The notes under the pieces: model-generated
What the model was told of the DNA's origin: nothing
What the model saw: only the letters and a program-made list of their open reading frames with translations
Databases searched by the model: none
Source: Microglena sp. YARC
Lineage: Eukaryota; Chlorophyta; Chlorophyceae; Chlamydomonadales; Chlamydomonadaceae
Assembly (NCBI GenBank): GCA_022414725.1
Contig: CM039462.1
Location: 17,322,577-17,386,576 of the forward strand
Length of the DNA stretch: 64,000 nucleotides
Direction of reading: 5' to 3'
Made by a program: the position numbers and the translations under genes
In this document: piece by piece, positions 23,721 to 32,884 of the stretch
How positions within the stretch are numbered: the first letter of the stretch is position 1
Layout of the letters: each line of letters begins with the position of its first letter

Positions 23721-23911
23721 TTTAGCCATTGCCTACCCCCTGGACTGTAACATACATACATGCATCCCAGTCTCATACTAGCCCTGCGTGTTTGACCTGC
23801 AGTTGCCTGCGCCTGAATATAAACTATCAAGTTTCCCAGGAAAGTTATAAATACAAGTCCAAGCACATCTTGGGATTAGTAACTGATGCATACAAAGACT
23901 GTCTAGCTGAC

Positions 23912-23939
<28 letters not shown>
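23912..23939. repeat. 28-base poly-G homopolymer
   Basis: An uninterrupted run of 28 G lies four bases beyond the stop codon (23944) of the minus-strand membrane-protein gene. It may be a G-quadruplex-forming tract or an assembly artefact. Confidence 0.95.
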
Positions 23940-23942
<3 letters not shown>

Positions 23943-23943
23943 G

Positions 23944-24075
23944 CTATTGCATGAGTGAAGAGATGTAGAAGTCGAAGGCGGTGCAATACACTGTGTACAT
24001 CGCTGCTCCCAGGGATATGAAGACTATGGTGGACAGGCATATCAGAGTTACGTCTTTCAAGTCTCCCTGCAGGAA

Positions 24076-24124
<49 letters not shown>

Positions 24125-25663
24125 CGGGGGAAGATACTTGAGCTTGAACTCGGTTGCGAAGCTCCAGCCAGCAATCAGGTGGCTCGTCGTCTAGCAGTAA
24201 AAACAATGACCAGGGAAAACGTTGTCAAAACAATAAAAATCTAAGCATTCTTATACAAATATACTTGGTCCAATCTCTTTACACATTCATGGATAAACAG
24301 AGGCAGCTCTGCACAACCTTCCACTTCTGGATTGCACATCAGAGAAAAAGGTTCAGCAGCGTCATGGTTTTTCTTTTAAGCTATCAGAAGCAGTTTCTAA
24401 GCAGCTTCCCTGCCTAGCTATTGAGCCAATCCTAATTCCGCCGAGTGTGCCTTGAAGCTGACACAATCAGATGTCCAGAACTGCTGACATATTGGGGTGT
24501 AAAACAGTAGATGGATCAGGGAGCTGCCCAGAAGCTGTTCAGAAAAGCTGACAAGAAAATCCCTGAACAGGGTCATATTTCCAGGCTCAGCCCAAAATTC
24601 AGTTGATGAATCTGGAACTTGAACTTGGTTACATGGCTCCAGCTTTTAAGGCTGCTCGCCGTCTTCGGCAGTAACATCGTCAATTTTGGCGGAGCCCCCT
24701 CTTCAAGGGGGCGAAAGCCCCCCAGGGTTACCCATTTGTTCGTCTGTCCGACCGCCCCCCTGAGACGAAGCCTGACACGTCAGCAAACGGTCTCGTAACA
24801 AACTCGCTTTTGTTGCCACCTGTAGCTCCGTCGTGAACACTCCCCGCCATTTTTAAGCGTCGCATGCGCATGCATAACTTGCTAATTGAACCTATAGTTG
24901 AAGGTGGACATGAGGTGCTCCTTTCAACTGAGTTGTAGACATAGGTAGGCACATGGCCAAGCATGCACCATACACATGCTCCAACCTTGCATTGTTTATG
25001 AGGCCGGCCGAAGAATAACGAAGCCTGGGGTGGGTTCGAGTCTGAATACATGGTCTATCAGACTTCAGGCTGCTTTCCGTCTGCAGGTGGAGTAAACATC
25101 GGTAGTACAAACACTAATACACCACACTCCTGAGTATAGAATGCAATCAGATGGATGTAGACAGTTAGAAGACATGTCCAGGTCTGCCTGGGTTGTAGAA
25201 AGCTTATTAACAGCGCAACGATGCCACGTAGCAATAGTTTGTGCGCTGTTCTTCTTTTTGAATTCTGGCAGAAGCTTCTAGGCAGCTTCCTGAGCCAGCC
25301 ACTGGGCTAAGCCTCAAGATTTCAGCAGCGCTAGAAAATTGATTACATCAGCTTCAAGATGCACGAGGTTGCTTTAGGTTTGGTTGATTAGACAGCCAGG
25401 GGAGCTACCTAGAAGCTGTTGCTCGTAGCCGCAAAGAAAAACAGTTGTTTTAGGGTCCTCACCTCTTCTTGTGGCTTGACAGCAGTGCTGATTGACATGG
25501 AGACTTCAACAATCTCGTCAAACCATGCGCGGAAGTAGTTCTTCACAGCTTCTGAGCTCTGCTGTTGAGTGGGATGGTATTTATCAATGATGAAGGTGTG
25601 GTTGCTGTTGGTAGTGGTCGTGGGGATGAAGATTTTGTGCGCCCCAATGCCACTCAGAACCAT
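23944..25663 (-). CDS. Unrecognised small protein with C-terminal membrane helix (5' end unresolved)
   Basis: Two exons join in phase 0: about 25663-25463 (ending GAAGAG before a GTGAGG donor) and 24066-23944 (CCTGCAG acceptor to TAG). The first carries a soluble-looking segment with FIIDKYHPTQQQSSEAVKN and WFDEIVEVSM. The second is a hydrophobic stretch, DVTLICLSTIVFISLG then AAMYTVYCTAF, ending near the C-terminus as a likely tail anchor. I do not recognise the family. Both sides of the upstream exon are hugged by foldback elements: one starts about 20 bases past its donor, the other ends at its 5' edge. The pyrimidine tract of the last exon's acceptor is a 49-base C run on this strand. A separate ATG-opened hydrophobic peptide (MVSACVPIQMGLLAFIFFL, 25937-25878) lies just upstream and may be a signal-bearing first exon, but it meets a TGA with no clear donor. 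Splicing pattern moderately supported, function unknown. Confidence 0.5.
24076..24124. repeat. 49-base poly-G homopolymer
   Basis: A continuous run of 49 G, then C and five more G. On the minus strand it is poly-C ending nine bases before the AG of a splice acceptor (24067-24068). Such length is unusual for any genome and may be affected by assembly. Confidence 0.95.
24138..24203. repeat. Dispersed family D copy
   Basis: CTTGAGCTTGAACTCGGTTG, then GCTCCAGCCAGCAATCAGG and CTCGTCGTCTAGCAGTAA. The family consensus reads CTTGAACTTGGTTACATG, GCTCCAGCCAGCAATTTGG, GCTCGCCGTCTTCGGCAGTA. Other copies: 21171-21215, 22911-22985, 24610-24675, 29517-29583, 53570-53628, 53895-53955, 54245-54290, 54920-54990, 55633-55680; reverse copies at 19612-19652 and 37543-37572. 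Confidence 0.75.
24367..24560. mobile_element. Foldback MITE-like element, copy 2
   Basis: Left arm TTTTCTTTTAAGCTATCAG then CAGTTTCTAAGCAGCTTCCC; right arm GGGAGCTGCCCAGAAGCTG then AAAAGCTGACAAGAAAA. The core has GTGTGCCTTGAAGCTGACA and GTCCAGAACTGCTGACAT. Same layout as the other copies but more diverged. Confidence 0.75.
24610..24900. repeat. Family D copy and copy of the GCGACGC/GGTGGCAAC repeat
   Basis: CTTGAACTTGGTTACATGGC and CGTCTTCGGCAGTAA at 24610-24675. After a CCCCTTCAAGGGG inverted pair, GTTGCCACCTGTAGCTCCG and CCGCCATTTTTAAGCGTCGC at 24810-24870 match, in reverse, the repeat at 3945-4030. Confidence 0.55.
24901..25251. other. Intronic stretch, nothing recognised
   Basis: Between two repeats in the intron of the minus-strand membrane-protein gene. 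I see no exon or structured element. Confidence 0.4.
25252..25441. mobile_element. Foldback MITE-like element, copy 3
   Basis: Left arm CAGAAGCTTCTAGGCAGCTT, right arm GGGGAGCTACCTAGAAGCTG then GCTCGTAGCCGCAAAGAAAA. The core has CCACTGGGCTAAGCCTCAAG and CATCAGCTTCAAGATGCAC. It lies 20 bases from the splice donor of the minus-strand exon ending at 25463. Confidence 0.85.
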
Positions 25664-25860
25664 AGCTTTTATTTTCGGCTACGAGCAGCAGTTTCAAAGC
25701 AGCTCCCCTGAATTTCTATTCAGCTAAACCTAATGCGACTTAATGCACTTGAAACCTAGCACAACCAGCTGTTCAGAAGTGCTGAAATATTTGGGTGTAG
25801 CACAGTAGCTGGCTAGGGGAGCTGCCTTGAAGCTGCTGAAAAAGGCCGAAAAGAAAAGCC
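25664..25860. mobile_element. Foldback MITE-like element, copy 4
   Basis: AGCTTTTATTTTCGGCTACG, AGCAGCAGTTTCAAAGCAGC at the left; GGGGAGCTGCCTTGAAGCTG, GGCCGAAAAGAAAAGC at the right. It directly abuts the 5' edge of the minus-strand exon at 25663, so the exon's acceptor may be partly element-derived. Confidence 0.85.
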
Positions 25861-25996
25861 CGGCTCGGAACAGACAGTCAGAGGAAGAAGATGAAAGCCA
25901 GTAAACCCATTTGAATTGGAACACAGGCAGAAACCATAGCAATTGAAAACTATAACTACAGGTGACAAGTGGACGAGGGTACTACCCAGGCTTGTA

Positions 25997-26125
25997 TTAA
26001 AGGCCCCTGTCGGTAAAATGATTTCTTGGGGGTTCAGTTCATCAGTTTTTCTTCTTTTTAGCCCTTCCTGTCACGGTTGGGTAAGTCCCTTTTGCCTATT
26101 TGGCCCACCCCTGGACTGTAACATA
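25997..26125 (+). repeat. Dispersed family A, copy 2 (intact reference copy)
   Basis: AAGGCCCCTGTCGGTAAAAT, GGGGGTTCAGTTCATCAGT, TTTTTAGCCCTTCCTGTCAC, GGTTGGGTAAGTCCC, GGCCCACCCCTGGACTGT, AACATACACATACAT in order. This copy has no insertion and serves as the empty-site comparison for the split copy at 30086-30185 and 40943-40975. Confidence 0.8.
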
Positions 26126-27252
26126 CACATACATGAAGGTGCTACTTGTAGCACAAAAGCTACATTATATACCTTGGTGTCTTTAGGGTGCTACATGTAG
26201 GGTTGCTTTTTAGGTACAAAAAAGATACTGGCAGCATCCTGAAGGCAACTAGGAGCAACGTGGTGCTTCGTCAAGACACCGATTCCTTTCCTTCAAAAAA
26301 TCCCTGGTCGTACTTGTGGTGAAGATTCATGCTTCTCATTCCTGGAGTGAGCCTTCAATTGGCGGGCCAGATTCGTAGGGAGGGGACTGATTTGAACATC
26401 CCTATGAAATTGCTTTGGGAGCCCATGATGTCTGCTGAGGCTGCTAGCTGCCCGGGACACATGATGGACTATCATGGTGGGAATGGGTGAAGTCAAAAAG
26501 AAGCAAACACCAGTGGGGGAAGGGGGGCTGAGGAAAGAGGGCTGGGGCAGTAGAGGAGGACTGGACTACTGGAGGAACCGAGATTTTTGTGCTTGTGCAG
26601 CCTATGGGTATCCTGAGGGCTTGATGTGCTATGGGGGTAATGGGAGGGTGTGGAAGGATGATATATGGAAGTAGGTGCACAGGCCTTGGTGCTCCCAGGC
26701 AAGCACTAATTTGCTTCAAGTCCGTTTGGTCGCTCTACAACACGTGGATGCAAGCCGAGACGGGGGTGGAGAACAATGCTCGTGTACCTCGGACTAGGCC
26801 CGGGGCCGGGTTCTAGGCTGCCGAACACCAACTGACGGAGCTCGGCATTTCGCAGATACGTTTTTGTATGGCGACTTATCTGCCGAGAGACTTGTGCAAC
26901 TACGTCCCGAAATCTTCATAATTATATCGAGTTTCAGAAAGCAAAAGTGGGCAAAATGATCGAAAATAATACGGTACCGTACCTCGCAGTACCTTGGAGG
27001 GTACCGTTCGAAGCCTTCAATTATGAAGTGAGCCACCGTACAACCCTTCCTCCAATTTTAATTGTGAACCTACTTGGTGTTCGGTTCCCCGGTGCGCACC
27101 AGTGAACGATCGATCGATTGACGGCGGCTTTCACCATGTCGAGCATGACCTTCGGGCGGCTAGCACCATGCGCTTCCCAACTCCCTCTTTCTGTTGCTGA
27201 TTCTATTGCCTCCCACGATTGTCACAGGGCTTAAAATATCCTTGTTGGCACA
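26126..27252. other. Intergenic: GTGCTAC repeat and unclassified sequence upstream of RPLP1
   Basis: 26130-26300 holds GGTGCTACTTGTAGCAC and GGTGCTACATGTAG motifs of the GTGCTAC family. From 26470 to 26700 a short plus-strand frame has a CYGGNGRVWKDDIW segment that resembles a kelch blade, but with no splice support I leave it unannotated. The P1 promoter must lie before 27253; GGTACCGTACC words near 26985 are the only notable motifs. Confidence 0.4.
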
Positions 27253-29024
27253 ATGTCTACTTCCGAGCTCGCCTGCACCTACGCCTCTTTCATTCTCAAC
27301 GATGATGGGCTTGAGATTTCTGCCGGTAGGTAGAGATTCGCTTGAACGCGCATTAGCCCGCACTGACTTTATTAGGCTGACGCTCTTGCTCCTCTCCCTC
27401 GTAGACAACATCAGCACTATCCTGAAGGCTGCTAACGTTGAGGTTGAGGCCTTCTGGCCTGGCATGTTCGCCAAGCTCTTCGCCAAGAACAGCATTGATG
27501 ACCTCATCACCACTGTTGGAGGAGGAGGAGGAGGTGAGTGCTGCTGCTTGTGACTACTGTATTTTGGCTAGGTCTAGGTATGGCCAGCCTTTGCAGCCGT
27601 CTTGGCAATCTAATCCAACAGCACACAGATTTACTGGCAATCAAATCCATCACCTGGCAGGCAGACGCATGCTGCTGCTGGCACATATTCTCTTATTCCA
27701 TGAAAGTTGCCCCTGAATAAGCTATGTAGGTTGGGCAGATCCTTCCTATTGTGCTGAACACCTACAGCCTCCCCCCCCCAGTCACTCCAGTTGTGTGGTA
27801 CACTCACGCAGCTGCCCTAAATTTGCTGGTATCACATTCCAGTTGCATTCTTGCGCCCTTGTTCCTCCCCCCTGGCCACACATGGCCTACATGGTTTCAC
27901 AACATTCACATGAAGCACTATTGGGTATACGTGTATCAAAACGTGATGGTGTGCTGGATATCCACCTGTCACGATCATATTCTGTGAATCCGGGTCTATG
28001 CATTCTGCAATAGCTTGGTCCTATCTCCAAGATCACTAATGAATCTGTAGGCTACTGTGAGCTCGCACATGATTACAGGAAGCACTGCAGTGGGGTTTGT
28101 GCATGTTCAGTCCGCTACCATCTTATGGGATCAATGGGCTTTCCACTCATGTGTTGGGAAACAAATTAATCACACAATGTGTGAGGAGGCACCTGTATGA
28201 TAATACCATATGGGTGGAATATGAACATGTCACTGGCGCATTCTCTTAGATCCCCATTCATATCCCCCAGTTCTCCTCAATTTGCCGCACTACAGAAGAA
28301 AATAGTATCTCGCTATCAAACTAAAACATTTATTCTCTGGATCTTCCTTCATGCTGCACATAGTGGTTCTGGCATGTTCGTTGTAGTCAACCTCCCTTTC
28401 ATTAGTTGACTGTTTTTATTTTTCATGTGCATGCCTTGTCTTTACCCATGTCTGGGAATTGTCCACCCCCAGGTAGATCCTTTCGCCAGTTTCCTCCACG
28501 TCATCCATCCCCTAGGCCTGTTCAGATCTCTGTGAGCCCAACGTCATGATTGCATGCTGGTTGCTTGATTGTTGAGGCGGCCCGGTCTTGACCATGATAT
28601 TGATGAGATAGAGAGATAGAGAGATGTAGATATAGAGCTATGGCTGGATCAGGGAGCTACCTAGAAGCTACAGCTTGTGGATTATCAGGAGAGTTCCCTG
28701 AGCCATAGCTCTTTATCTATCTATCTATCTATCTATCTCATGATGGTGATGATGACTATATTGGTGGTGATGGAAGTATAAGTGGTGATGAAAGCCTAGC
28801 TGCCCTAGATTTAGCAGGTGCTGAAAATGGACGAGGAGATAGAAATATTGCTTTCGTCTATTGTGTATAAACCTTCTTGCTGTGCTTGACTTGCAGGTGC
28901 CGCCGCCCCTGCTGCTGCCGGAGGTGCCGCCCCCGCTGCTGCTGGAGCTGCTGCCCCCGCTGCCGCCAAGGCTGAGGAGAAGCCCGAGTCTGACGAGGAC
29001 ATGGGTTTCTCTCTGTTCGATTAG
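27253..29024 (+). CDS. RPLP1: Large ribosomal subunit stalk protein P1 (60S acidic ribosomal protein P1)
   Basis: Three exons: 27253-27325, 27405-27533 and 28897-29024, all GT-AG with phase-1 joins, encoding 109 aa, the normal length for the family. The N-terminal helical dimerisation domain reads MSTSELACTYASFILNDDG, then ILKAANVEVEAFWPGMFAKL and SIDDLITTVG. A Gly/Ala/Pro-rich hinge (GAAAPAAAGGAAPAAAGAAA) leads to the acidic tail ending SDEDMGFSLFD, the invariant P-protein terminus that contacts translation factors and the factor-binding centre. P1 pairs with P2 on uL10 in the cytosolic 60S stalk. Intron 2 is 1.36 kb and contains no recognisable gene. The hinge is entirely in exon 3. The hinge and tail distinguish it from P2 less clearly than the N-terminus, which is P1-type. 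Confidence 0.97.
27534..28896. other. RPLP1 intron 2
   Basis: Intron 2 is mostly unclassified sequence. It holds a half copy of the foldback family near 28640-28680 (GGATCAGGGAGCTACCTAGA) and a TATC tetranucleotide microsatellite at about 28712-28738. No internal exon is visible. Confidence 0.6.
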
Positions 29025-30085
29025 AGTCTGAATGATGTATGACTCTGTTTAGCAAACTCATGCAACACATTTCTCGGCACCTCTCTCCCACCTATTTTAT
29101 GCCCCCCTCCCAGCCGTGTCTGGTGCAACAGCTAGCAGATGTGTCTGAACAGACGCTTGTGACAGCATGGAAAAAGTCCTTGTGAATGTACTCATCAAGG
29201 GAGATTGAAACTGTGCACCTGGTGTCTCGGTAGGGCTGAGGCTTGACTTTATCAATGTGTAATGTTTCGTAAGCTCGGCAAAGCTGCAGAAGAAGGGTTC
29301 GAAATCGTTATTTCTTGCAGCCTTGGTAGACGGATGTGACACGCAAGAAGTCTTCTCTTAACAAATCCTAAATTGCAGCTCCACTAGATAGCTTATAAAA
29401 GCAACAGAATTCCAATGCGCAGTGGACAAGATTTGGGATGGAGGAGTCTGTGTTCAATGAAATCTAGAGGTGGAAAATATATAAACTTGAAACTTTTGAA
29501 GTTCGCGTTGTCTTAGATCTTCAACTTGGTCACATACTGTAGCTTCAGCCAGATAATCGGCAGCTCTCCATCTTCGGCAGTAAATTTAAATTCAATCACA
29601 AAGAGTTCCTCATTTAATTCGCCCTTGGCCAACAGCTCCTTATGATATGGAGACTAAGACGTACAGCTCTGTCACCAGCTTATGGGGCAGGCTAGCGGAG
29701 AGTAGAGTGCTAAAAGCAGCAGATATTTAGGTAGATACGGTTGGGCAAGCCCATTTGGCCTACCCGTGGACTGTAACGTAGGTACAGATAGAATGAAGGG
29801 GGACTGGAGTTTACAGACGTTCTAACCATCTGGCCGGACCTAGCATTTGATAGATTAGGTAAAATAGCACCATAAAGCTTGTAATATTTTGACATTTTTG
29901 GGAAACTGAACCTGAATTGGTGGACAAAAACTTTAGCATGAATCTGGTCATGAATCCTGATTCCTTTCAAGGGTGGAAATACTTGAATTTATGAGAAAAT
30001 GCGATAATAATCGCACAATTAAATGATCATCCCAGATAAGATGGATTTAATTACATTGTAGAATTAAATCATCGCTGAAGCACGG
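29025..30085. other. Intergenic: dispersed repeats A and D
   Basis: A family D copy lies at 29517-29583 (TCAACTTGGTCACATACTG, CATCTTCGGCAGTAA) and a family A tail at 29733-29782 (CGGTTGGGCAAGCCC, GGCCTACCCGTGGACTGTAA). No gene recognised. Confidence 0.5.
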
Positions 30086-30185
30086 ACTCAGGGCCCCCGT
30101 CGGTTAAACGATTGTTTGGGGTTCAGTTCATCAGTGCCATTTCTTTTTAAGCCCTCTCTACACGGCTGGGCAAGTCCCTTCAGTC
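30086..30185 (+). repeat. Left part of a family A copy interrupted by the 10.7 kb insertion
   Basis: GGGCCCCCGTCGGTTAAACG, GGGGTTCAGTTCATCAGTG, TTTTTAAGCCCTCTCTACAC, GGCTGGGCAAGTCCCTT, then the sequence departs from the family. The missing tail (CCTGGACCGTAACATACC) reappears at about 40948-40965, after the insertion. Confidence 0.7.
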
Positions 30186-30381
30186 TACCGTATGCGCCTT
30201 AAGTATTGGCAAGATTAAGTATTGGCAAATGTCATTTCCCCCCTAAAAGTGGGTCTCAGAAAAGCATGGCAAAACTAACTTGGCAAAGGGGTATATGGCT
30301 TTGACTGTCTCAAACTCAGACTTGAAAACCAGTTTGCAAAGGGTCTTATGTTATTGTTACATTTCCTAGTTACATGTTCAC

Positions 30382-30764
30382 TGTCAGCATGAATTGCGGT
30401 GCTCTCACGCGTTTTATGACTTGGTGACTACTTATGTACTTCCTTAGAACTATCGGCCCAGACAGTGTTTCTGTCTGTACTGTGTCAGCTTCCCGTAGAC
30501 TGTGTCATCCTTCATGACACGGTGACAGCTTCCTGTTGACTGCGTCATCGGTCTCTCACTGACACACTCTGTATAGCCGGTGCCTGGCTTAAGTTTCCTG
30601 ACTTAGGGTCTAGTCAGGTTACAGGCATCTGCCTCTCCCACCGCTGGTGTTCTTTGGCGTCCGCCTGTCCTTGTAACGCTATTCTTGTCTCCGTGTATAG
30701 ATTGGCGCGTCTGTCTCCGCTGCATACATCTCTCTCCACTCTTCGAAGTGCTTTCTAGCTGATA
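30382..30764 (+). repeat. 5' LTR of copia element 1
   Basis: 383 bp, TGTCAG to CTGATA. No difference from the 3' LTR found on line-by-line comparison. It contains several GTGTCA/TGACAC words forming short inverted pairs in its middle. Promoter and polyadenylation signals were not resolved. Confidence 0.95.
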
Positions 30765-30776
30765 GGTTACGGGCTT
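30765..30776 (+). promoter_or_regulatory. Putative primer-binding site, copia-type half-tRNA
   Basis: GGTTACGGGC follows the LTR directly. The reverse complement of the anticodon loop region of eukaryotic initiator tRNA-Met contains GGTTATGGGC, one mismatch away. Drosophila copia and relatives are primed by an internal fragment of this tRNA, not by its 3' CCA end. The match is short, so this is an inference. Confidence 0.5.
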
Positions 30777-30799
30777 ATTACTTCTACCACTGCTTTACA

Positions 30800-32884
30800 A
30801 TGCAACTTCCGCGTGGGCCTCCTGCCGGCTTCGAGAAACTTACCCCACAGAATGGTATTTCCTGGTCGCGCGGTATGGAGAGCGTCATTATCAGTAATGG
30901 ATGCGACCGAATTCTTCCTCTAAAGATTCGTGTTCCCACTGATTGGCTAGATGATTGCGCGCCAGCGGCCTCTGCTGCCGGAGATGAGTCTCCTTCCGCC
31001 ATCATGGAAGCCACCCCCCCCTCCAATACCTCCATTTCTCCGTCTCCTTCTCCTTTTGTCCAACGTCTCCGACCTGAGGTTGAGGATATTCTGATGCGCC
31101 TATGCTGTGTTTCCACACAGATTATCCAGTATGCAAGGTCGCCTCCACCCGCTGATGCCCGCTTTACCTACGACACTGTAGACCTTGCTCTCCATAGCCA
31201 TGAAGATGGCTATGCTTCCGGCAAGTCTGACGACTCAGAGGAAGATTACTCTGATGATTGTATGGAAGATCTACAGAGTGCCAGAAATGGCGACTTCGGT
31301 GGAGTCACTCCCTCTTCTGCTACTAGGGTTTTCCACACCTCCACTGTCTCTCCGGTGTATGAGCCTCAATTGGCACCTTCTCCTGCGGTCTTCAAGCCTC
31401 CGTCTGCCGCTCTGCTTGCGCCGCTTCCACCGGACCTACCTGAGGTGGTCAAGCCGTCTTTGCTGCGGAGTTTCGTCTCTTGGTCCTTTGGGTCCTCTAC
31501 TCAACCTTGCAGAGCAGGCTCGCAACCCTGCAGAGCGGGCTCTTGGTGCTTACCATACTCGGGCTCGCGAGGCTGCTGCCACGAGTGTCCACATATCTGC
31601 TGCTGGCACCTCGCAGGAGCCCCCTCCACCTCCACCGGTGGATCTGCCACCTGCGCCTGGCCCTCCGCCGTCTATGAATCCTACGCTGTCCGGCATATCC
31701 TGGGAACATCTGCTTGATGGCACACCACCTGTGCGGCTGGCTGTGCGGGACTGCCGACTTATTCGCCAAGCCCAGTATGCTGGAGATTCTCTTGATCGCA
31801 CTTTGTACGGTAGGCTGGATGAGGCAGCCACTCGGGCTAATCTAGATAGAAAGGGTCGCCCTAAGCGTGTGATGGCTTACTCTGAGCTGGGTCATGAGTG
31901 TCGTGCTTTTCTAGGACCTGTGAAGGCAGGGATTAACTACCCTTCCCTGGAGGTGTTACCTTTGGTGGGATTGGGCGTAGGAACAATGATCTCCGAAGGT
32001 ATCAGTATGTGAAGGTCCCTCTCAGTTTTGTTCCTGTTAGGCCTGATTTCGAGCTCGTTGCGAGTGTTGCGCGTTCCTTAGATCTCATTAGGAACTTAGA
32101 TGATCAGCGCGCATATGATGCTGGCATTGCTGCCGAGTATTTTATGTCGGTTCGTGCCTCGTATGCTCCTGTGCCTGATCCTCTTGCTGCTGGACCCTCG
32201 GCCTCTCATGGTGAGTCTCGTGTAGATCCTGCACTGTTGGGTTTTAGTGCCCTGCCCTTGGAACGTCAGGAGTTCATGTGTCTCACTATGATGCTTGCGA
32301 ACATGACGGATGCGATGGTCAATGTGTATCAGGATTTTGCCACTCCTCGGGATATCTTCTTGCATATCCGAAGACAGCGTTCTGATGCTCTTGCTGCTCG
32401 TGTCCCTCTCATGCTTGTTGAGCTTCGGCGTGCAACCATGGACAACTCTGAACCTGTGGATGTGTTCTTTCGCAGGGTCCGGGGCTTGTGCACTGACCTC
32501 CGCAGTGCGGGATACCCACAGCCTCAGCGCCATGCCATGCATACTATTATTAATGGCATCATGCACCCCCGCTTCGACTCTCTGCGGCTACAGTTTGGTC
32601 TCGCACTGCATCAGAACCAGCCTGTTGATTACTGGACCTGTCTGGCAGCATATAGATCATTAGATTTCTTGAACGTGTCTCTCCCTAAGTCTGATCCGAG
32701 GCATCCTGGTTGGTCCCGCGATCCTCCCCAAGTCCCTGCCAATGCTGCTTTTCAGCGTGGCAGGGGACCTGGTCCTCAGGGTTCCGGGACTACCAAGAGG
32801 CGCTTGGATTGCACTTGGGGCCCCTGTCTTTCCAAAACGAGCCACTCGGAGGACCGTTGCTGGACGAAACATCCGCACCTGTGA
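30800..32884 (+). pseudogene. copia gag region, two frame changes
   Basis: It opens with ATG at 30800 (MQLPRGPPAGFEKL). The main frame is left near 31470-31500 for a second frame (LNLAEQARNPAERALGAYH) and regained near 31960-31980, so two opposite indels cancel. The gag core (RNLDDQRAYDAGIAAEYF, FMCLTMMLANMTDAMVN) leads to a zinc-knuckle-like motif C-x4-C-x5-H-x4-C, in which HSEDRCWTKHP is typical of copia nucleocapsids although the first spacing is wider than the usual C-x2-C. It ends at TGA 32882-32884. The same frame continues into protease. Confidence 0.85.

Noticed and set aside
26474..26674. Possible kelch-domain exon (CYGGNGRVWKDDIW)
   Set aside because: Only one blade-like segment, no convincing splice sites and no neighbouring exon.
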